Below are positions 35,619-47,769 of a stretch of 64,000 nt of DNA, one piece after another. The stretch comes from Melastoma dodecandrum (taxonomy: Eukaryota; Streptophyta; Magnoliopsida; Myrtales; Melastomataceae). Location of the stretch: positions 3,571,501 through 3,635,500 of the forward strand of contig JARUPY010000539.1 in NCBI GenBank assembly GCA_029817715.1, read 5' to 3'. The position numbers were made by a program, and so were the translations under genes. Position 1 is the first letter of the stretch, and every line of letters starts with the position of its first letter. The notes beneath the pieces are model-generated. The model saw only the letters and a program-made list of their open reading frames with translations, did no database searches and had not been told where the DNA came from.

Positions 35619-36485
35619 TTAATGGGAGGCCGTACCAGTCTCTCCATCACCGTAGCCATTTTCTCCTTGGGATTCTTGCTCCTGCACTTGATGCTCCTCA
35701 GGACTGGCCGCCTGTTGAGGCTGCAAGCTTAGCTGCTGCTGTAAATGGTGGTGAAGGAGCCCGCTGTCAAGACTTCCTGGCATGGGTTGGGGAGACACCT
35801 GCAGTGGAGGCGGGGGATCATTTGGACTGAACCCTAGGGCTCCGGCTCCACTGTTGCTCCCAGCCCCAACTTCAAACCTGATGTTTTGGCTTTGCTGCTG
35901 CAACCCTAAAGCCCTAATCATCTCCTGCTCCTGTTCCGTCAGAATGGATGCAGGAGGGGCCATGCCAAGCTGCTCCGGATTATAGGTGTTGTTAGGGTTA
36001 TTGCTCTGTGCCCCAAAAGAACTGCCCGCAGGGGGCCACCCCATCATCGATGCCATCGGGTGCGTAGCGATGTGATTCACTATAGCTGGCGATGGCTGGG
36101 CCCCCTGGAAAGCAGCCGGTCCCATCGCCTGATGAGCCTGCAGCACCAATTCTTGGTACCTGGTGAGCTCCTTGTTGGCGTCGTGTAGCGCGCCCTGCAA
36201 GTTCCGGACCCGATTCTGGAGGACAGATATCAGGGAGATGCAGCCATACACTGGGTCCCGGCGGCGAGACTCGGCCTCATAACACAACGAGTTGACCGCA
36301 TCCTCACGATCACAGGCATTGAGATCGGCGAGGATCTTCTGGACATTGCTTGCGCCGAAAACCCTGTGGACGTTCGCAAACTTCTCCGGCTGGTCCGGGG
36401 GAAAGTGAGGGGCAAAGATGCACTCTGGGGTGCACTTGCGGCGGAGGAACTTGCACGCTGCGCACGGGGAGTTTGCGGCCGCCAT
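35619..36485 (-). CDS. LBD (LOB-domain) transcription factor, class I
   Basis: Plant-specific nuclear regulator of organ boundaries and lateral-organ development. One coding exon of 288 residues. The start at 36485 (MAAANSPCAACKF) was chosen over an upstream in-frame extension because LBD proteins begin a few residues before the zinc motif. Motifs: CX2CX6CX3C in CAACKFLRRKCTPEC (about residues 8-22); the GAS block FANVHRVFGASNVQKILADL; and the leucine-zipper-like coil VYGCISLISVLQNRVRNLQG, which marks class I. The C-terminal half is Gln/Pro/Asn-rich. The LOB domain most resembles the AS2/LBD36 branch, but I would not fix the orthologue. The nearest good TATA is about 610 bases upstream, implying a long or intron-containing 5' UTR. 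Confidence 0.93.
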   Translation of the reverse strand: MAAANSPCAACKFLRRKCTPECIFAPHFPPDQPEKFANVHRVFGASNVQKILADLNACDREDAVNSLCYEAESRRRDPVYGCISLISVLQNRVRNLQGALHDANKELTRYQELVLQAHQAMGPAAFQGAQPSPAIVNHIATHPMASMMGWPPAGSSFGAQSNNPNNTYNPEQLGMAPPASILTEQEQEMIRALGLQQQSQNIRFEVGAGSNSGAGALGFSPNDPPPPLQVSPQPMPGSLDSGLLHHHLQQQLSLQPQQAASPEEHQVQEQESQGENGYGDGETGTASH

Positions 36486-37098
36486 GTGATGGTGACACGA
36501 AGATCTAATCACATGTACCAACATCAAACACCATCATTAACTCCCCAATCATTTGGAAAATAAAAAACGGAAAAGTCAATCTAATCAAATCACAAGGAAA
36601 GTAGTCGTCTGAGCAAATCAAAGAAGATCTAAGTCTCGAAATCCTCCGACAAAAACAGCTGCCTAACAAGGAAGATCAAGACTGTGATTAATCCAGGATC
36701 AACGAGTGATCAATCTCATCCATCCCCCGAATCATCCGAGGAAGATAACTGCGACAACCCTAAAGCGATCATTCAAGAAACCATGTTTTTTTTTCCTAAA
36801 GAAACTCCACTGATCATCAGATCTAGAGTTAAAACAGTAAATAAAAAATGCGACTGATTGTTTTTTTTTTAAAAGAGAAATCCCGAGAATATCTCCAGTA
36901 ATCTTGCAAAAACAAGAGAAGAAGACGGCGTCGGCTTCTGCTTCTGCATCTGCCTTCTGCCACTGCCATGGAATTCTCTCAAAAAACCACACACTAACAA
37001 AAAAAAAAAAAATAAAACAAACAGCGAGTAGAACGGGAAGAGGGGTGAGATTACTACCACCTCAAAGTTTGGGGAGTGGAGAATGAACTGATCGGGTA

Positions 37099-37106
37099 TA
37101 TTTATA
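37099..37106 (-). promoter_or_regulatory. TATA box candidate for LBD gene
   Basis: TATAAATA on the minus strand, inside a near-palindrome GGGTATATTTATACCC. It would place the transcript start near 37070, about 585 bases before the ATG. Confidence 0.45.
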
Positions 37107-40100
37107 CCCCGGGAGGGGTGTGACGTGAGAGATTGAGAGACGTGTTCAATTGGGAGAATAAGGGATTTTATGCATAACAATCGTTTTGGAGAGGTAGTCA
37201 TTTACCATGACAGGGAAGAAATTGTGTGCAAGAAGCCTCAACGTAAGTATCATAATATATGATCATTTCAAAACTCGATGATCAAACAGTACATCCAAAA
37301 TCATCAGCCTAGCTTTTCATAATCCTGATAGCGTCACCTTCCACGGCAGGCCAGATGATCGACCACGTTTGGTTCGATGATTGGGGCAAAATAATACGGT
37401 TTCAATCCCATTCTGTCATTTGATGGCCGCCATCTCGCGAACCGAGCATCCCTTAAGTTTCATTAAAATGTCTAAGAAGAAAAGAAACACAACAAGAACA
37501 TTTTCATTTCACCCATGGTTTTCAAACAACATGCCAACGAGAGATCTTTTCAACAAATTATACGGAAAAGGAACACGATATCGTATGCTTTAGGACAACT
37601 GTATTTCCTTTATCCTCACTCAAATATTTAATATTTAATATGATCACATGATATTTGAGGGGTGGGTCATTAGGCCCAATTAATTGGGATTTTCAAAACC
37701 AAATTCAACCGATGGACTGCTTTATTTTAATTTTTAGGGTAAACCAAAAAGTTTGTTTGGACTTTAGTCGTTGAATTTTTAATTAGAAAATAAGTATCAA
37801 TAAATTTCAATATTTTTATTTAATATATATGTACACCGACTCAATAAAATTACTAAAAAGAAATCAAATAAATAGTTAAAATTATACATACAAAAGAAAT
37901 TATGACATGGAGATCTTTTGACATAATAAAAAAGAACATGCTAGATACAACAACACACTTTTATGTTACTGCCGTCGAGGTTGATAATGAAAAATACAAG
38001 GATTTGTTACCAAAAATCGGGGTGAAAAGTGTGAGTGTTTTCTTCAATCACGTTTTTCCTTCTTTAGATCGACAACTCGTGAAAATGTAATCCGGTCTAA
38101 ATACAGGGCCCCTTTTAAAACTAACACCACTTGATTTCATATTTAGCATGAGATAATTTTTACAATTTTTTTTTTGTCTCTTGGTCAAGTGTTTAACTAT
38201 TATAAAAAATGATCATTTATCTTCATAGGATAGACTGTTTATGATTGGAAGTTTGATATGATTCATTAGTCAAACAATTTGAACCGTGAAATCGCGTGTT
38301 CTTTTATCGGATATGAATCTTACTATTCGTATCATATCCCGTACAATTAAAAAAAAATAAACTAATCAGTGTATTAAGATATCTTCATGTTGTATTTTTC
38401 CAAAATATATAAAACTATATTGATAAACGTTGGCCGATCGGAGACGACCTTAGTTAGGTTGATGGCGACTTCCCAACTCTGTTCAGCGTCAATACGTTAC
38501 ATATATAAGATAATCAATTAATATATTAAAACATTTCATTTCTTTTCAATTTCAATATTTTTCTAAACTGTTTTAAATGGAGAATTTTGTTTATGTATTT
38601 TAATAATTTTATTTTTAACTTACGACTCGCGAATCGATTCACGATTAAAAAAAAAAAAGTCCATTTTCTATCCACGTTTCGAATCTGCATTTTACAACCT
38701 TGGATGTAAACTTTTTAACGAACTATTGTTTTGGCTGATATTTCCTCCTTATGAAAGATATTATTATAACTTCACAAAAATGTCCGTAATATAATTTTTA
38801 TTTAATTACATTACTAAATATTTCTAAAATATTTTCGTATAAATTTCACTTATAAAAAATTAGTTGATAAATATTAAGCATTATTTTTTACTAATTAATA
38901 AAGCTCTCTCTATCTTCTTAACTTTATTGAATAATCTCCTTTTCGATGCAATTAGGGAACGAGAAGATTACTTTTTTTTATTACACTAAAGTTGTGTGGG
39001 AGAGATTCTACTAAATTGTATGTTCTAAAAATTAAATGTTACAATCGAATCGAAACTCGGTACCGATCGGCTTATGTATAGAAGGGCATCTTCGACATTT
39101 TATTAATTACTCTCACTGGATTCAAACCAAAATTGCCCTCCCCGACCCTCGCCCGGCGAATCAGCAATTGACGAAGCCGCCGCCGCCGTCGTTTGCCACC
39201 CGCCGGAGCATCGCCTCGTCAGCTTCCCTTCTACAACATCAGTCGCCACGGCTCCGTCCTCATTTCTTTTAGGTCTGTGAACGCTTAAACCCTCTCCATT
39301 TTGGTACGCTCTGGATTCGTGAGTTGGAGGATTCTATGGGTTAGGTCGAGAGAGGGATCCTGATATGTTGTGACTGGATGCATGAAGGGTTTTAGAGTTG
39401 TTCGGACTGATGAATCGGATGATTTGCCTGGGTATGTGTGTTTTTTAGGTGCTGTTTAGGTGGCATCAGCATATTTGCTTGGCGGAAATCCGGTTGGCCG
39501 ACCAGATAGGAGTAGTTTCTGTGACTTGGATAGGAGAATACTTAAAGTCCCTGTGTGGTGGCAATTACACCTGAATCCAGGGCATTTGGAACAATTACCG
39601 TCCTGTGTACAGTTTGTGCAATTGATATCCTTCCAGGTTTTCTACTCATATATTAAGTAGGGAAAGAAATTATGTACCTCCTCTCTCGCTGTGGCTCTTT
39701 TCAATTAGAGAATAAATATAGAAATCTTATCGGTAGTGGAACTTCCTTCAACGAGTTTCCTCTCATTTCGTGGACCAATCTGTTTTCAGGAACTTGTGAC
39801 AACCGGGAATAAAAGGGGCTGGAGTAGGGAAATGTTGATGATGAGATGCCTGTGGGATATTAGCAACCACTGAGCAGAGTTCAATGTCAACTTCTGTATA
39901 TGTCCTTGGTCAGTGTTTAGAGCAGATGTCAGTGTTCATATTTTAAACACGCATGTTCTGATCATTTCATGGCCTTAGCCTACTTAAACAGTGATGTAAT
40001 GGCAGGGTATGTTTATAATCTTTTGAGGTTCTTCTTTTGGGGTACAGTTTTATTTTTAGTGGCCAATAATGGAGAATAGTTGTGTCCTAATTTCAAAATC

Positions 40101-40744
40101 GATTGTTTTACAATTTAATATAATTTTTCTTTCTTATGTTCATTTTTCGTAAATGTTGATAATTTTAGCTTTCAGAGGTTCTGAATCTTTTACAACTGTA
40201 CAAATTTAATTTCTCAGCACAGGATACATTGGTTCATCATGGTATAAGATGCGTTGGTTCGGTGGTTAATAATGATGTAGTTTCAGGGGGACTATTTCTG
40301 TTTTTCATTGGATTTTCCTGCCTTGAGTGATTTTTGTTGAGCCCTCTCTGTTACTTCTTCAGAGGAGAACTTACTGGTGATAAAATATCTCCATCGCTGA
40401 TACAAGAAAACTTCATTTAATTGGCAGATCAATGAAATTTATTGGTAATAGTGTCTGTGTTTGTGTTTTTCATGATGTAAAATTCTTTGTTTTTTGTAAG
40501 ATTTTATATCTAAGAAGGATTTAGAAAGCCGAGTTCCACAACATATACTCTTTATTGGAAATTTCTTTGTTCAAGGTTGATTATGCTAGTTTCTTGCTCA
40601 GGCTGATCATTTTATTTTTACTTTTCTTGTTCTAATTTCTTTTCTTAATGTTTAATTTTCGTATTTCAGGACACAATCATATCCTATCTTGGTTTAGTTG
40701 CTGGAGTAGGGATGTGACAGACAATCTACTCGATTGCACAGGTT
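37107..40744. other. Intergenic and 5' region of the PPR gene
   Basis: 37200-39000 is very AT-rich with no recognised gene. 39100-40744 is probably the 5' UTR of the PPR gene, perhaps with introns: a GC-richer block at 39120-39270, then T-rich intron-like DNA. No separate gene is supported. Confidence 0.45.
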
Positions 40745-42709
40745 ATGCGCAATATTAAATGTGCCATCCATGTTATTGATCTGAAGAATACTTACAGATG
40801 GTCATCAGGAAGATGTGAATCTATCTCATTCTTTTGTACCTCTTTAAATTTTGGAACCCCTGGCAAAACTGAAGCTAAAGTAAATAGAGTCCATCCAACT
40901 ACAAAGACATGTTTCAAGAGAATGCCAAAATTTGGTGCTTACAAAACGGGTGATTCTACTCTCTATTCTCTTATTGATAATTATGCCAGTTCAGGTGATA
41001 TTTCATCCCTGGAGAAGTTACTGACTCAAATGAAACTTGAAGACAGGCCTCTTCTAGAGAGGACCTTTATTGAAATTTTCAAAGCTTATGGCAGAGCTCA
41101 TCTGCATGAAAAAGCAATCGACCTGTTTGAAAGAATGGTGGATGAATTTTGCTGTAAAAGGACAGTGAGATCCTTCAATTCTGTCCTAAATACAATTATT
41201 CAGAATGAGTGTTACCATCGGGCCTTGGAGTTCTATTCTTGCATAACCAGCAATTCAATGACCATCAGCCCAAATGTGCTTTCCTTCAATTTAGCAATAA
41301 AAGCTGCTTGTAAGCTGGGGGCAATTGATAAGGCCATTCAGTTGTTCCGGGAAATGCCTGCTAGAAGCTGTGTTCCTGATATCTTCACATATTCCACTTT
41401 GATGGACGGGTTATGCAAGGAGAGTCGAGTTGATGAGGCAATTTGTCTGTTGGATGAGATGCAAATTGAGGGGTGCTTTCCGAATTCTGTTGCATACAAT
41501 GTACTGATTAATGGGCTTTGCAAGAAGGGAGAAATTCGGCGTGCAGTCAAGCTTGTCAATAATATGTTCCTCAAAGGATGCTTTCCTGATGAAGCAACTT
41601 ACAATACACTTATCTGTGGTTTATGTCTGAAAGGAATGCTTCCCAAGGCTATAGAGCTTTTAAATCTGATGGTGAAAAACAACCGTGCTCCAAATGCTGT
41701 GACTTATGCAACAATTATCAATGGACTAGTAAAGCAAGGAAGGTCACTTGATGGTGTAGATGTCATTAAATTTATGGAGAAAAGAGGATTTGGTGGGAAC
41801 CAATATGCTTACTCCACTCTTCTTAGTGGCTTGTTCAAGGAAAGAAAGTTTGAAGAAGCAAGAAAACTTTGGAAGGATATGACAAAAGAAGGAATCAAAC
41901 TCAACGAGGTTATATATAGTGCTCTAATTGATGGTTTATGTCGAGAAGGGAAGTTAGAAGAAGCAGAGGAAGCTCTGGCAGACATGATCAGTAAGGGGTT
42001 CACGCCCAATGCTTTCACATATAGCTCGCTTTTAAGGGGTCTCTTTAGCATAGGAAGCACACAGAAGGCCCTTCTTATGTGGGAAAAAATGGAAAGTAAC
42101 TGTGATATGAAAAATGAGGTTTGCTACACCGTGTTGATAGATGGACTTTGTCGGGCAGGGAAATTGGAAGAGGCCTTGATTTTCTGGAAGGAGTTCTGGG
42201 CTAAAGGTTTTAGCCCAGATATGATCACTTATAGTTCAATGATAAATGGTCTCTGCAATAATGGTGCTGTGAAGCAAGGACTAGAGCTTTTCAATGAGAT
42301 GCTTTATCGGGGTTCTGGTTGTCAACCAGATGTGATTACCTACAACATATTATTCAATGCATTGTGTAGGCGGGGTGACATTTCCTATGCCATGGATCTC
42401 TTAAATGGCATGCTAAACAGAGGATGTGATCCTGATGTGACTACATGTAATATTTTCTTGAAAGCACTAAGAGAAAAAGTGTCTCCTCCATCAGATGAGA
42501 ACCGATTCTTAAATGAATTGGTGGTCCGGTTATTTTCAAATGAGAGACTAAAAGGAGCCTCTGAAATCTTGGTTTTGATGCTGCAAAAGTTTATATTGCC
42601 AGACTTAACTGCCTGGCAGGTTGCTGTTCGGCAACTTTGCAAGCCTAAGAAGATCCGGGCTGCGATTGACAAGGCTTGGAATGATCTGATTGCTGATGGA
42701 TGCAGGTAA
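40745..42709 (+). CDS. EMB1025: P-class PPR protein, EMB1025 (At4g20090)-like
   Basis: Pentatricopeptide repeat protein, expected to bind organelle RNA in mitochondria or plastids. Single exon of 654 residues from ATG 40745. After about 75 N-terminal residues (possible transit peptide) come roughly 12-13 tandem 35-residue PPR units, for example DIFTYSTLMDGLCKESRVDE, NSVAYNVLINGLCKKGEIRR and DVITYNILFNALCRRGDISY. No E or DYW domain follows, so it is P class. The non-repeat C-terminus has FLNELVVRLFSNERLKGASE and RQLCKPKKIRAAIDKAW, which match the distinctive tail I recall for Arabidopsis EMB1025, needed for embryo development. The stop codon is embedded in a perfect splice-donor sequence (AG|GTAAGT at 42707), so a spliced alternative end is possible. 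Confidence 0.9.
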   Translation: MRNIKCAIHVIDLKNTYRWSSGRCESISFFCTSLNFGTPGKTEAKVNRVHPTTKTCFKRMPKFGAYKTGDSTLYSLIDNYASSGDISSLEKLLTQMKLEDRPLLERTFIEIFKAYGRAHLHEKAIDLFERMVDEFCCKRTVRSFNSVLNTIIQNECYHRALEFYSCITSNSMTISPNVLSFNLAIKAACKLGAIDKAIQLFREMPARSCVPDIFTYSTLMDGLCKESRVDEAICLLDEMQIEGCFPNSVAYNVLINGLCKKGEIRRAVKLVNNMFLKGCFPDEATYNTLICGLCLKGMLPKAIELLNLMVKNNRAPNAVTYATIINGLVKQGRSLDGVDVIKFMEKRGFGGNQYAYSTLLSGLFKERKFEEARKLWKDMTKEGIKLNEVIYSALIDGLCREGKLEEAEEALADMISKGFTPNAFTYSSLLRGLFSIGSTQKALLMWEKMESNCDMKNEVCYTVLIDGLCRAGKLEEALIFWKEFWAKGFSPDMITYSSMINGLCNNGAVKQGLELFNEMLYRGSGCQPDVITYNILFNALCRRGDISYAMDLLNGMLNRGCDPDVTTCNIFLKALREKVSPPSDENRFLNELVVRLFSNERLKGASEILVLMLQKFILPDLTAWQVAVRQLCKPKKIRAAIDKAWNDLIADGCR

Positions 42710-43126
42710 GTTTCTTTTATTATATTATACGGCTTTGGGATATGTCTCCTACCTCGGGCCAATCTGCCCAGAGATTGAGTAGTTATGAATGCCCGTGCAG
42801 TGCAGTAGGTGTAGTCATGTAGGCTGGACATAATTTGTCATGGTCTTTTTTTCTTTGTTTTAAGGGCTGGCATGCCTAATTTTTGTTAGTTTCTATAGTC
42901 TATTCTACTTTCTGTGGAGAACGTCTTGTATTTTTTTTTTCATTAAAATAAAGTCTGCACCCTTTAGAAAGTTTAATGTATAATGTCAAAGGTTTCTTAG
43001 ATTTTGAATGTGACCTGAAACCGGTGGTCGTCTTGCTCTCGATCGCACAATAAACGCAGCCCTCACCTCGCTGAACATGCGTCCCACCCCCTTTCTTATG
43101 TAGCGAAATTCCATGGGAACTTTACT
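42710..43126. other. Intergenic: 3' flank of the PPR gene
   Basis: Likely 3' UTR of the PPR gene with T-rich sequence near 42930. No gene seen. Confidence 0.5.
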
Positions 43127-45180
43127 CTAGTTGGCAGAGGGATGGAGGTTAACCAAGTGTGAACACCAAAAGTCTCTTCCAACTCCATCCAAAGGAACAT
43201 GCATCCAACTGCGACAGCATCCATGCGCCCACCCATACCTGCTGTATTCTAGTTCGTCATCTGGCAGACACTGCATGCAACTGAAAGTTACAAAGAGCGC
43301 CAGCCACGAAATGTCTCTGGGTACACACACTCGATAACTGGACAAGCACTCCATGGACTGGAAATTTACCCAGTGCGGGAACTCTGCCTGGAAAGATAAC
43401 ACCGTCCTCTCCAACATACCCGGAACCTTCTATTGTTCCAAAAAATTAGGAACATCGTCAATACCTTAGTTATGATCAACATGTTTCTTTCTTCCTCAAT
43501 TCATTAAACATTAGGGACAGAGAGAGATTGAACCAGATACCTCTAACCGCAGAAATCTGTCCATGCAGCTCTTGTCCAAACCATAACAGTACGAAAAATT
43601 CACCCTGTACCATTTCAGAGACTGGCAAATGAACATGTGGAGGCTCGACAATGTCTTCGGAGTTTGACATCAGCTCACTGAGAGCTCGGAAACATTGGGT
43701 AGCTCCGATATTTCAATGTGGTTCTCGCAACCATCCGCCTCAAACTTTTCCTAGCTGCCGATCTTGCTTATGTGTGCAGGAATATGATTGAACTCATTGC
43801 CCCTCAAACGTATTTCCGTCAGTGTCTGGATACGAGTCAGGTCATTTAGAAGCTCGAGATCCTTCAACTGGCAGTAGCTTATACTTAAAGATTTTGTTGC
43901 TGCCCAAGCATCGTGGAAACGCTGATAGTTTCATGCATCGATCAATACTAAGCTTTTCGAGAGCTCGTAGTTTGTAACTGCTGCTGGGAAAAGTGGTGAG
44001 CTCCACGCAATCTGAGAATCAACTAGGAACCTTTATGAGTCTAGTACAGTGATTGAGGTCCAGGTGGACAAGATTCTTGAGTGATCCGATGGCCGTGTCC
44101 AAAGTTGTTAGACTCTCGCACCATGGGAGTTTCAATTCTTCTAGTTTCGAACTCTTGGAGAAGTCTGGGAGCGCAACAAGCGAACCACACTGGGACAGTT
44201 CACATACTTCAAGTCCTCAGATCCCTGCAGAACTCACTGCAAAACAATAGATAAAGGATTATGCAGAAATCTCCTTGCAAGTTATTTCCGTGACATCTAC
44301 TCTTCAAATGATAGTTACAAAAATGAAACACAAGAACAGTATTTCACCCGTCCTCTTTATGCCAAAACAACCGAACAAAGAACACAAGAACAATTCGATG
44401 AATCCCTGCATACAATTTTCCAAATGATATGATCACCATATAAGTTTTGTTCTTTTATTTAAGTTGCTTCCAAGCGAGCAAACCAACAAGAGCAGAGGAG
44501 CATTTACCGTTGTCCCATTTATCAGCTGGATTTCATTTCCGCGCAAGTTGAGACCAACAAGTTTACTGCACTGATTAAACTATATGATGAAGGCAGGGCA
44601 ATTCTCCCACTGGAGCCATCTTAACTCACTTGGCAGCTGTAACTTCTTTGTGGGATCACATTCAACATTTTCGACTATGAAAACTCTTAAATTTCTTGAA
44701 ATAAATGAAAGTATCAGATTCAATGGCGCAACCTCCTCCCCCTCGGATTAATTCAACACAATTACTTTCACTTCCTGTTGTTTTTTCTGCACCATACCGT
44801 ATCACTTGAAAACACTTCACAACAATACTCACAATGAGTAAATCCATACAGTAATTTGAGCCGATGTCTTTGGATAAGATATCCAAAAAGTAATTGCAAA
44901 GCCATATCCTGCTAGGATTCCTTTAAGACTTAGGCACTCATTGCGTGCAATGCTTTGACCCATTACCTCCACCAAGTCATGCATCTCGACTTCTCCAGAG
45001 TAAATCATTACCAGGCATCGCTTGACAAGAAACGCTGAACTGACTGATTCCAAAAAACCATAGCCCGCAAGGATCTTCTCGACATTGTCTATACGCCATT
45101 GTTTGAGAAAACATTAGTGGTTTAGGCATTCCGCTGAACAGTTTCTGGCGCACTTTTGGGGTGCATCCGACCTCTCGAAT
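43127..45180 (-). pseudogene. TIR-type NLR resistance-gene relic (LRR to C-JID)
   Basis: Decayed 3' part of a TNL immune receptor. In transcript order: NVEKILAGYGF, then LVKRCLVMIYSGEVEMHDLV and EVMGQSIARNE (winged-helix region after NB-ARC); LPSELRWLQWENCP, SKLVGLNLRGNEIQLIN (first LRRs); SLVALPDFSKSSKLEELKLP, SLKNLVHLDLNHCTRL and LTEIRLRGNEFNHIPAHI (LRRs); and finally FPHWVNFQS...RVCVPRDISWLALFVTFS, matching the C-JID/post-LRR domain of TNLs. Lesions: in-frame stops at 44580-44582 and 44019-44021, and a frameshift near 43891-43900. No TIR domain or P-loop was found upstream, so the 5' half is missing. One intron donor (about 44507) is still visible. TNLs are absent from grasses, which helps place the organism. 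Confidence 0.78.
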
Positions 45181-45599
45181 TTGAAAGATTGATGAGGTAC
45201 CAAGGAAATATAAAAGTAGGAGGTTAAGGTTTCGAAAAGATTTAGAGTTGTTCTATGAAATTTTTTCTAAGTGTATATGTGAAAGACAATAATAACCAAC
45301 TTAGAAAATTTTAGAATTACATGTAAAAAACATGTCAAAAAATTTAAGCTTACGTGTTACGAAAATGTGAACTATATATATAAGAACTTGTACAAAAATT
45401 GAAAAAAAAAAACTTAACATGTACAAAAATACTGTAGTCCTGACTAGATTTTATCACAATCCTTTGATAAAGGAAAACATCTTGCGAATGAGCAATTGTA
45501 GATAAGATACTAATGACGAAGAATTAGTAATAATAGACATCTTGAAAAAAACTTGTCACGCATGGCCAGACACCCTAAGGTTACGAGGATTCCTCGAAT

Positions 45600-46055
45600 T
45601 AGGAAACCTAACTCCAGCACACATACCCTGCACATCGGGTACTAAAGTTTCTCGACATCCAAATTCTCAATACATTCCCTGTGACAGACACGATTACAAT
45701 TCACAAGCACATGACAAATCTCACTGTCCTCGAACTCCACCAGACGTCACGGACTCGACATCGTCTTCTCTTGGCCGTAATACGCCATGGTATCAGCCAT
45801 GGTTTGGACCTTGACCCTAGGGGAAGATACTGCTTGCGGAGCTACATGATCATCACCCACGTCCTGGTTACGCCAATCATACTGTGGGTGGCTCACCTCT
45901 AGATCATGGGACAGGTTAACAGGTAATCTTCGCCCGAAGAGATTGCTTATCAATTTGTAAAGCAAGCCACGTAACATCACCACCGCCACTGCCCCAAGTA
46001 ATATCGCCGCGGCTGCAGAGAAGACAAAAACGTAATATACAAGAGAATATTCCAT
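45600..46055 (-). pseudogene. RING-H2 gene, subtype A, broken
   Basis: Broken relative of the two intact genes at 47770 and 49315. It starts at ATG 46055 with MEYSLVYYVFVFSAAAAILL (membrane segment) and SHDLEVSHPQYDWRNQD. Before the RING the frame is lost at about 45750 and the first zinc-ligand pair is gone. The remainder is in another frame: LVEFEDSEICHVLVNC, then NRVCHREC, where the family has KHVFHKEC, so one histidine ligand is lost. A stop at 45642-45644 follows. It cannot form a RING. Confidence 0.78.
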
Positions 46056-46364
46056 CAGGGAATATATGGGAATCGCCGAAGATGGTCGTAGAAGAAGAAG
46101 AAGAAAGAAGAATTTGGACGAGGAGGAATTTTTTTTTTAATGCGGATTGAATTGTTGGTTCGTTTATTTTAGGAAGGCGTAAGATACAAAAGAATCTTGC
46201 AATTAATTTGAGCAAGGCCATAAAGATCTGAACAGATCGCTTTTTGGCTTGATTTTCTGAAACATAATATGATTTTGGAAAATCTAAAATAAATGAGGAT
46301 ACCTAGCTCACCTCTATTACGATGCCATCCCAGAGAAGTTGGATTGATATAACAAAACTTAAGT

Positions 46365-46545
46365 TCCAGGGACCGGGGGAGTCACAATATGAAGTCGAGC
46401 AAGAGAGGCGTCCTGATTTCGAAAGCCACACATCAAGGCAAGCCTTGTGGTATCCGTGAAAACAGTCCCTCGACATGAATCTCCATCCACAAACTCGACA
46501 CGAATCAACTTCACTTCCATAGATCGCAGCCATGACAATGACACA
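46365..46545 (-). pseudogene. RING-H2 fragment, subtype B
   Basis: Only part of the RING remains, in two frames: VEFVDGDSCR in one, then DCFHGYHKACLDVWLSKSGR in another. The intact relative at 51178 reads EFVDGDSCRFLKGCFHGYHRKC, so a few codons plus the frame were lost between CR and CFHGYH. The final CPIC pair is also degenerate. N-terminal and membrane parts are not recognisable. Confidence 0.7.
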
Positions 46546-46557
46546 GATAGGGGTCAC

Positions 46558-47769
46558 TCGGAGGAGGATGGTGCTGGAAAAGTGGACCCCCTGAATTGAG
46601 GCTGAACCTTATTACTATATTCGGAGCTAAAGAGAAACAAATCAGATCATCGTCTCAGCACCACCCAACATCCTAATTCTTATCCACAGGCCGAGGAATT
46701 AGCCACCCAACCGCCTACCCATCACAGCACTCACTACACCCCCCATACAGAATCAATTTCTTCTGTTAGTGTCTTTTCTTAGTTAATCTCTTGTCCCCCC
46801 CCCCCCCCCCCCCCTTTCTGCTCCTCCTTCAATTGTGTCCTTCCTCGTAACTGCTGCTTCTTGGTCCGGGCCATTCACTCTCTCGGCCTGCTTCATTTCC
46901 GGTCCATCGCTGCTCCATCCTCCCGCCCATGCCCAATTGCCACTGCTCCCATACTATTTACCTGCATCTGAGGAGAAAGTTATGGTGCCGGATTATTCAT
47001 CTTCAAATGTTTCGGCAAGAGGTGTAAAATCAATTTCCCATTTGGCAATTCAAGGGTTCACCATCGCATAAAGATAATCAGCCCATGTTTGTTTGGCACT
47101 CATACTTTCCAACATGATCATTTCAAGGGAATTGTGCACTAAGATTAGTCGGGTTTAGGTAGCGAAAAAGCTTTTGTAAGTATTTTTATTATTATTAGAA
47201 TTTTGAAATTAATGTTGAAATTAAAAATTACTATAAAAATAAGAAATTATACATTTTAGTGACACTTTGCATCCCATATGAGTATACTTCAACTTTACCA
47301 AAGTTTTTCTGTTAAGCGATGTTCTTCTTACGAGTTTTGCAATTTATGAGGTAAAAATTCTTGAGAAACTATTTCGCGAAATAGGTATATGCCAAGTAAT
47401 GTATTGAAATTGGAGTTATAAATATCAATTTTACTCCTTAAGACGCTTTAAGTTGGTCTTTGTAATTCCGATTATGGGAACTTACGAGATGCCACCAAAT
47501 CGGTATTACGTGCAACTTTAGTTCGTTTTTATTAAAAAGATTATTTTAGGTGTGAGTTTATTTTATTTTTCCAATCCTCTCATATGAACCACCCCGATCC
47601 ACAGTTTAACTAAGCAAAAGTTGCCTTTGATTAGTCCCTTGGATAACCTCATAGCATCTGCCGTAAAGTGGGTGAGATTTTTCTTTATAGAATGTACAGG
47701 GAAATACATTAATAAGATCTCACGGTATCAATAAGTTTTAAACAGGAATGAATGAGAAATCTAATGACA
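46558..47769. other. Intergenic within the RING cluster
   Basis: Contains a run of 20 C at 46795-46814 and AT-rich DNA from 47100 on. No gene seen. Confidence 0.5.

Noticed and set aside
39036..39272. 78-codon frame upstream of the PPR gene
   Set aside because: No domain; position and a downstream CTTTTAG-like sequence fit 5' UTR of the PPR gene.
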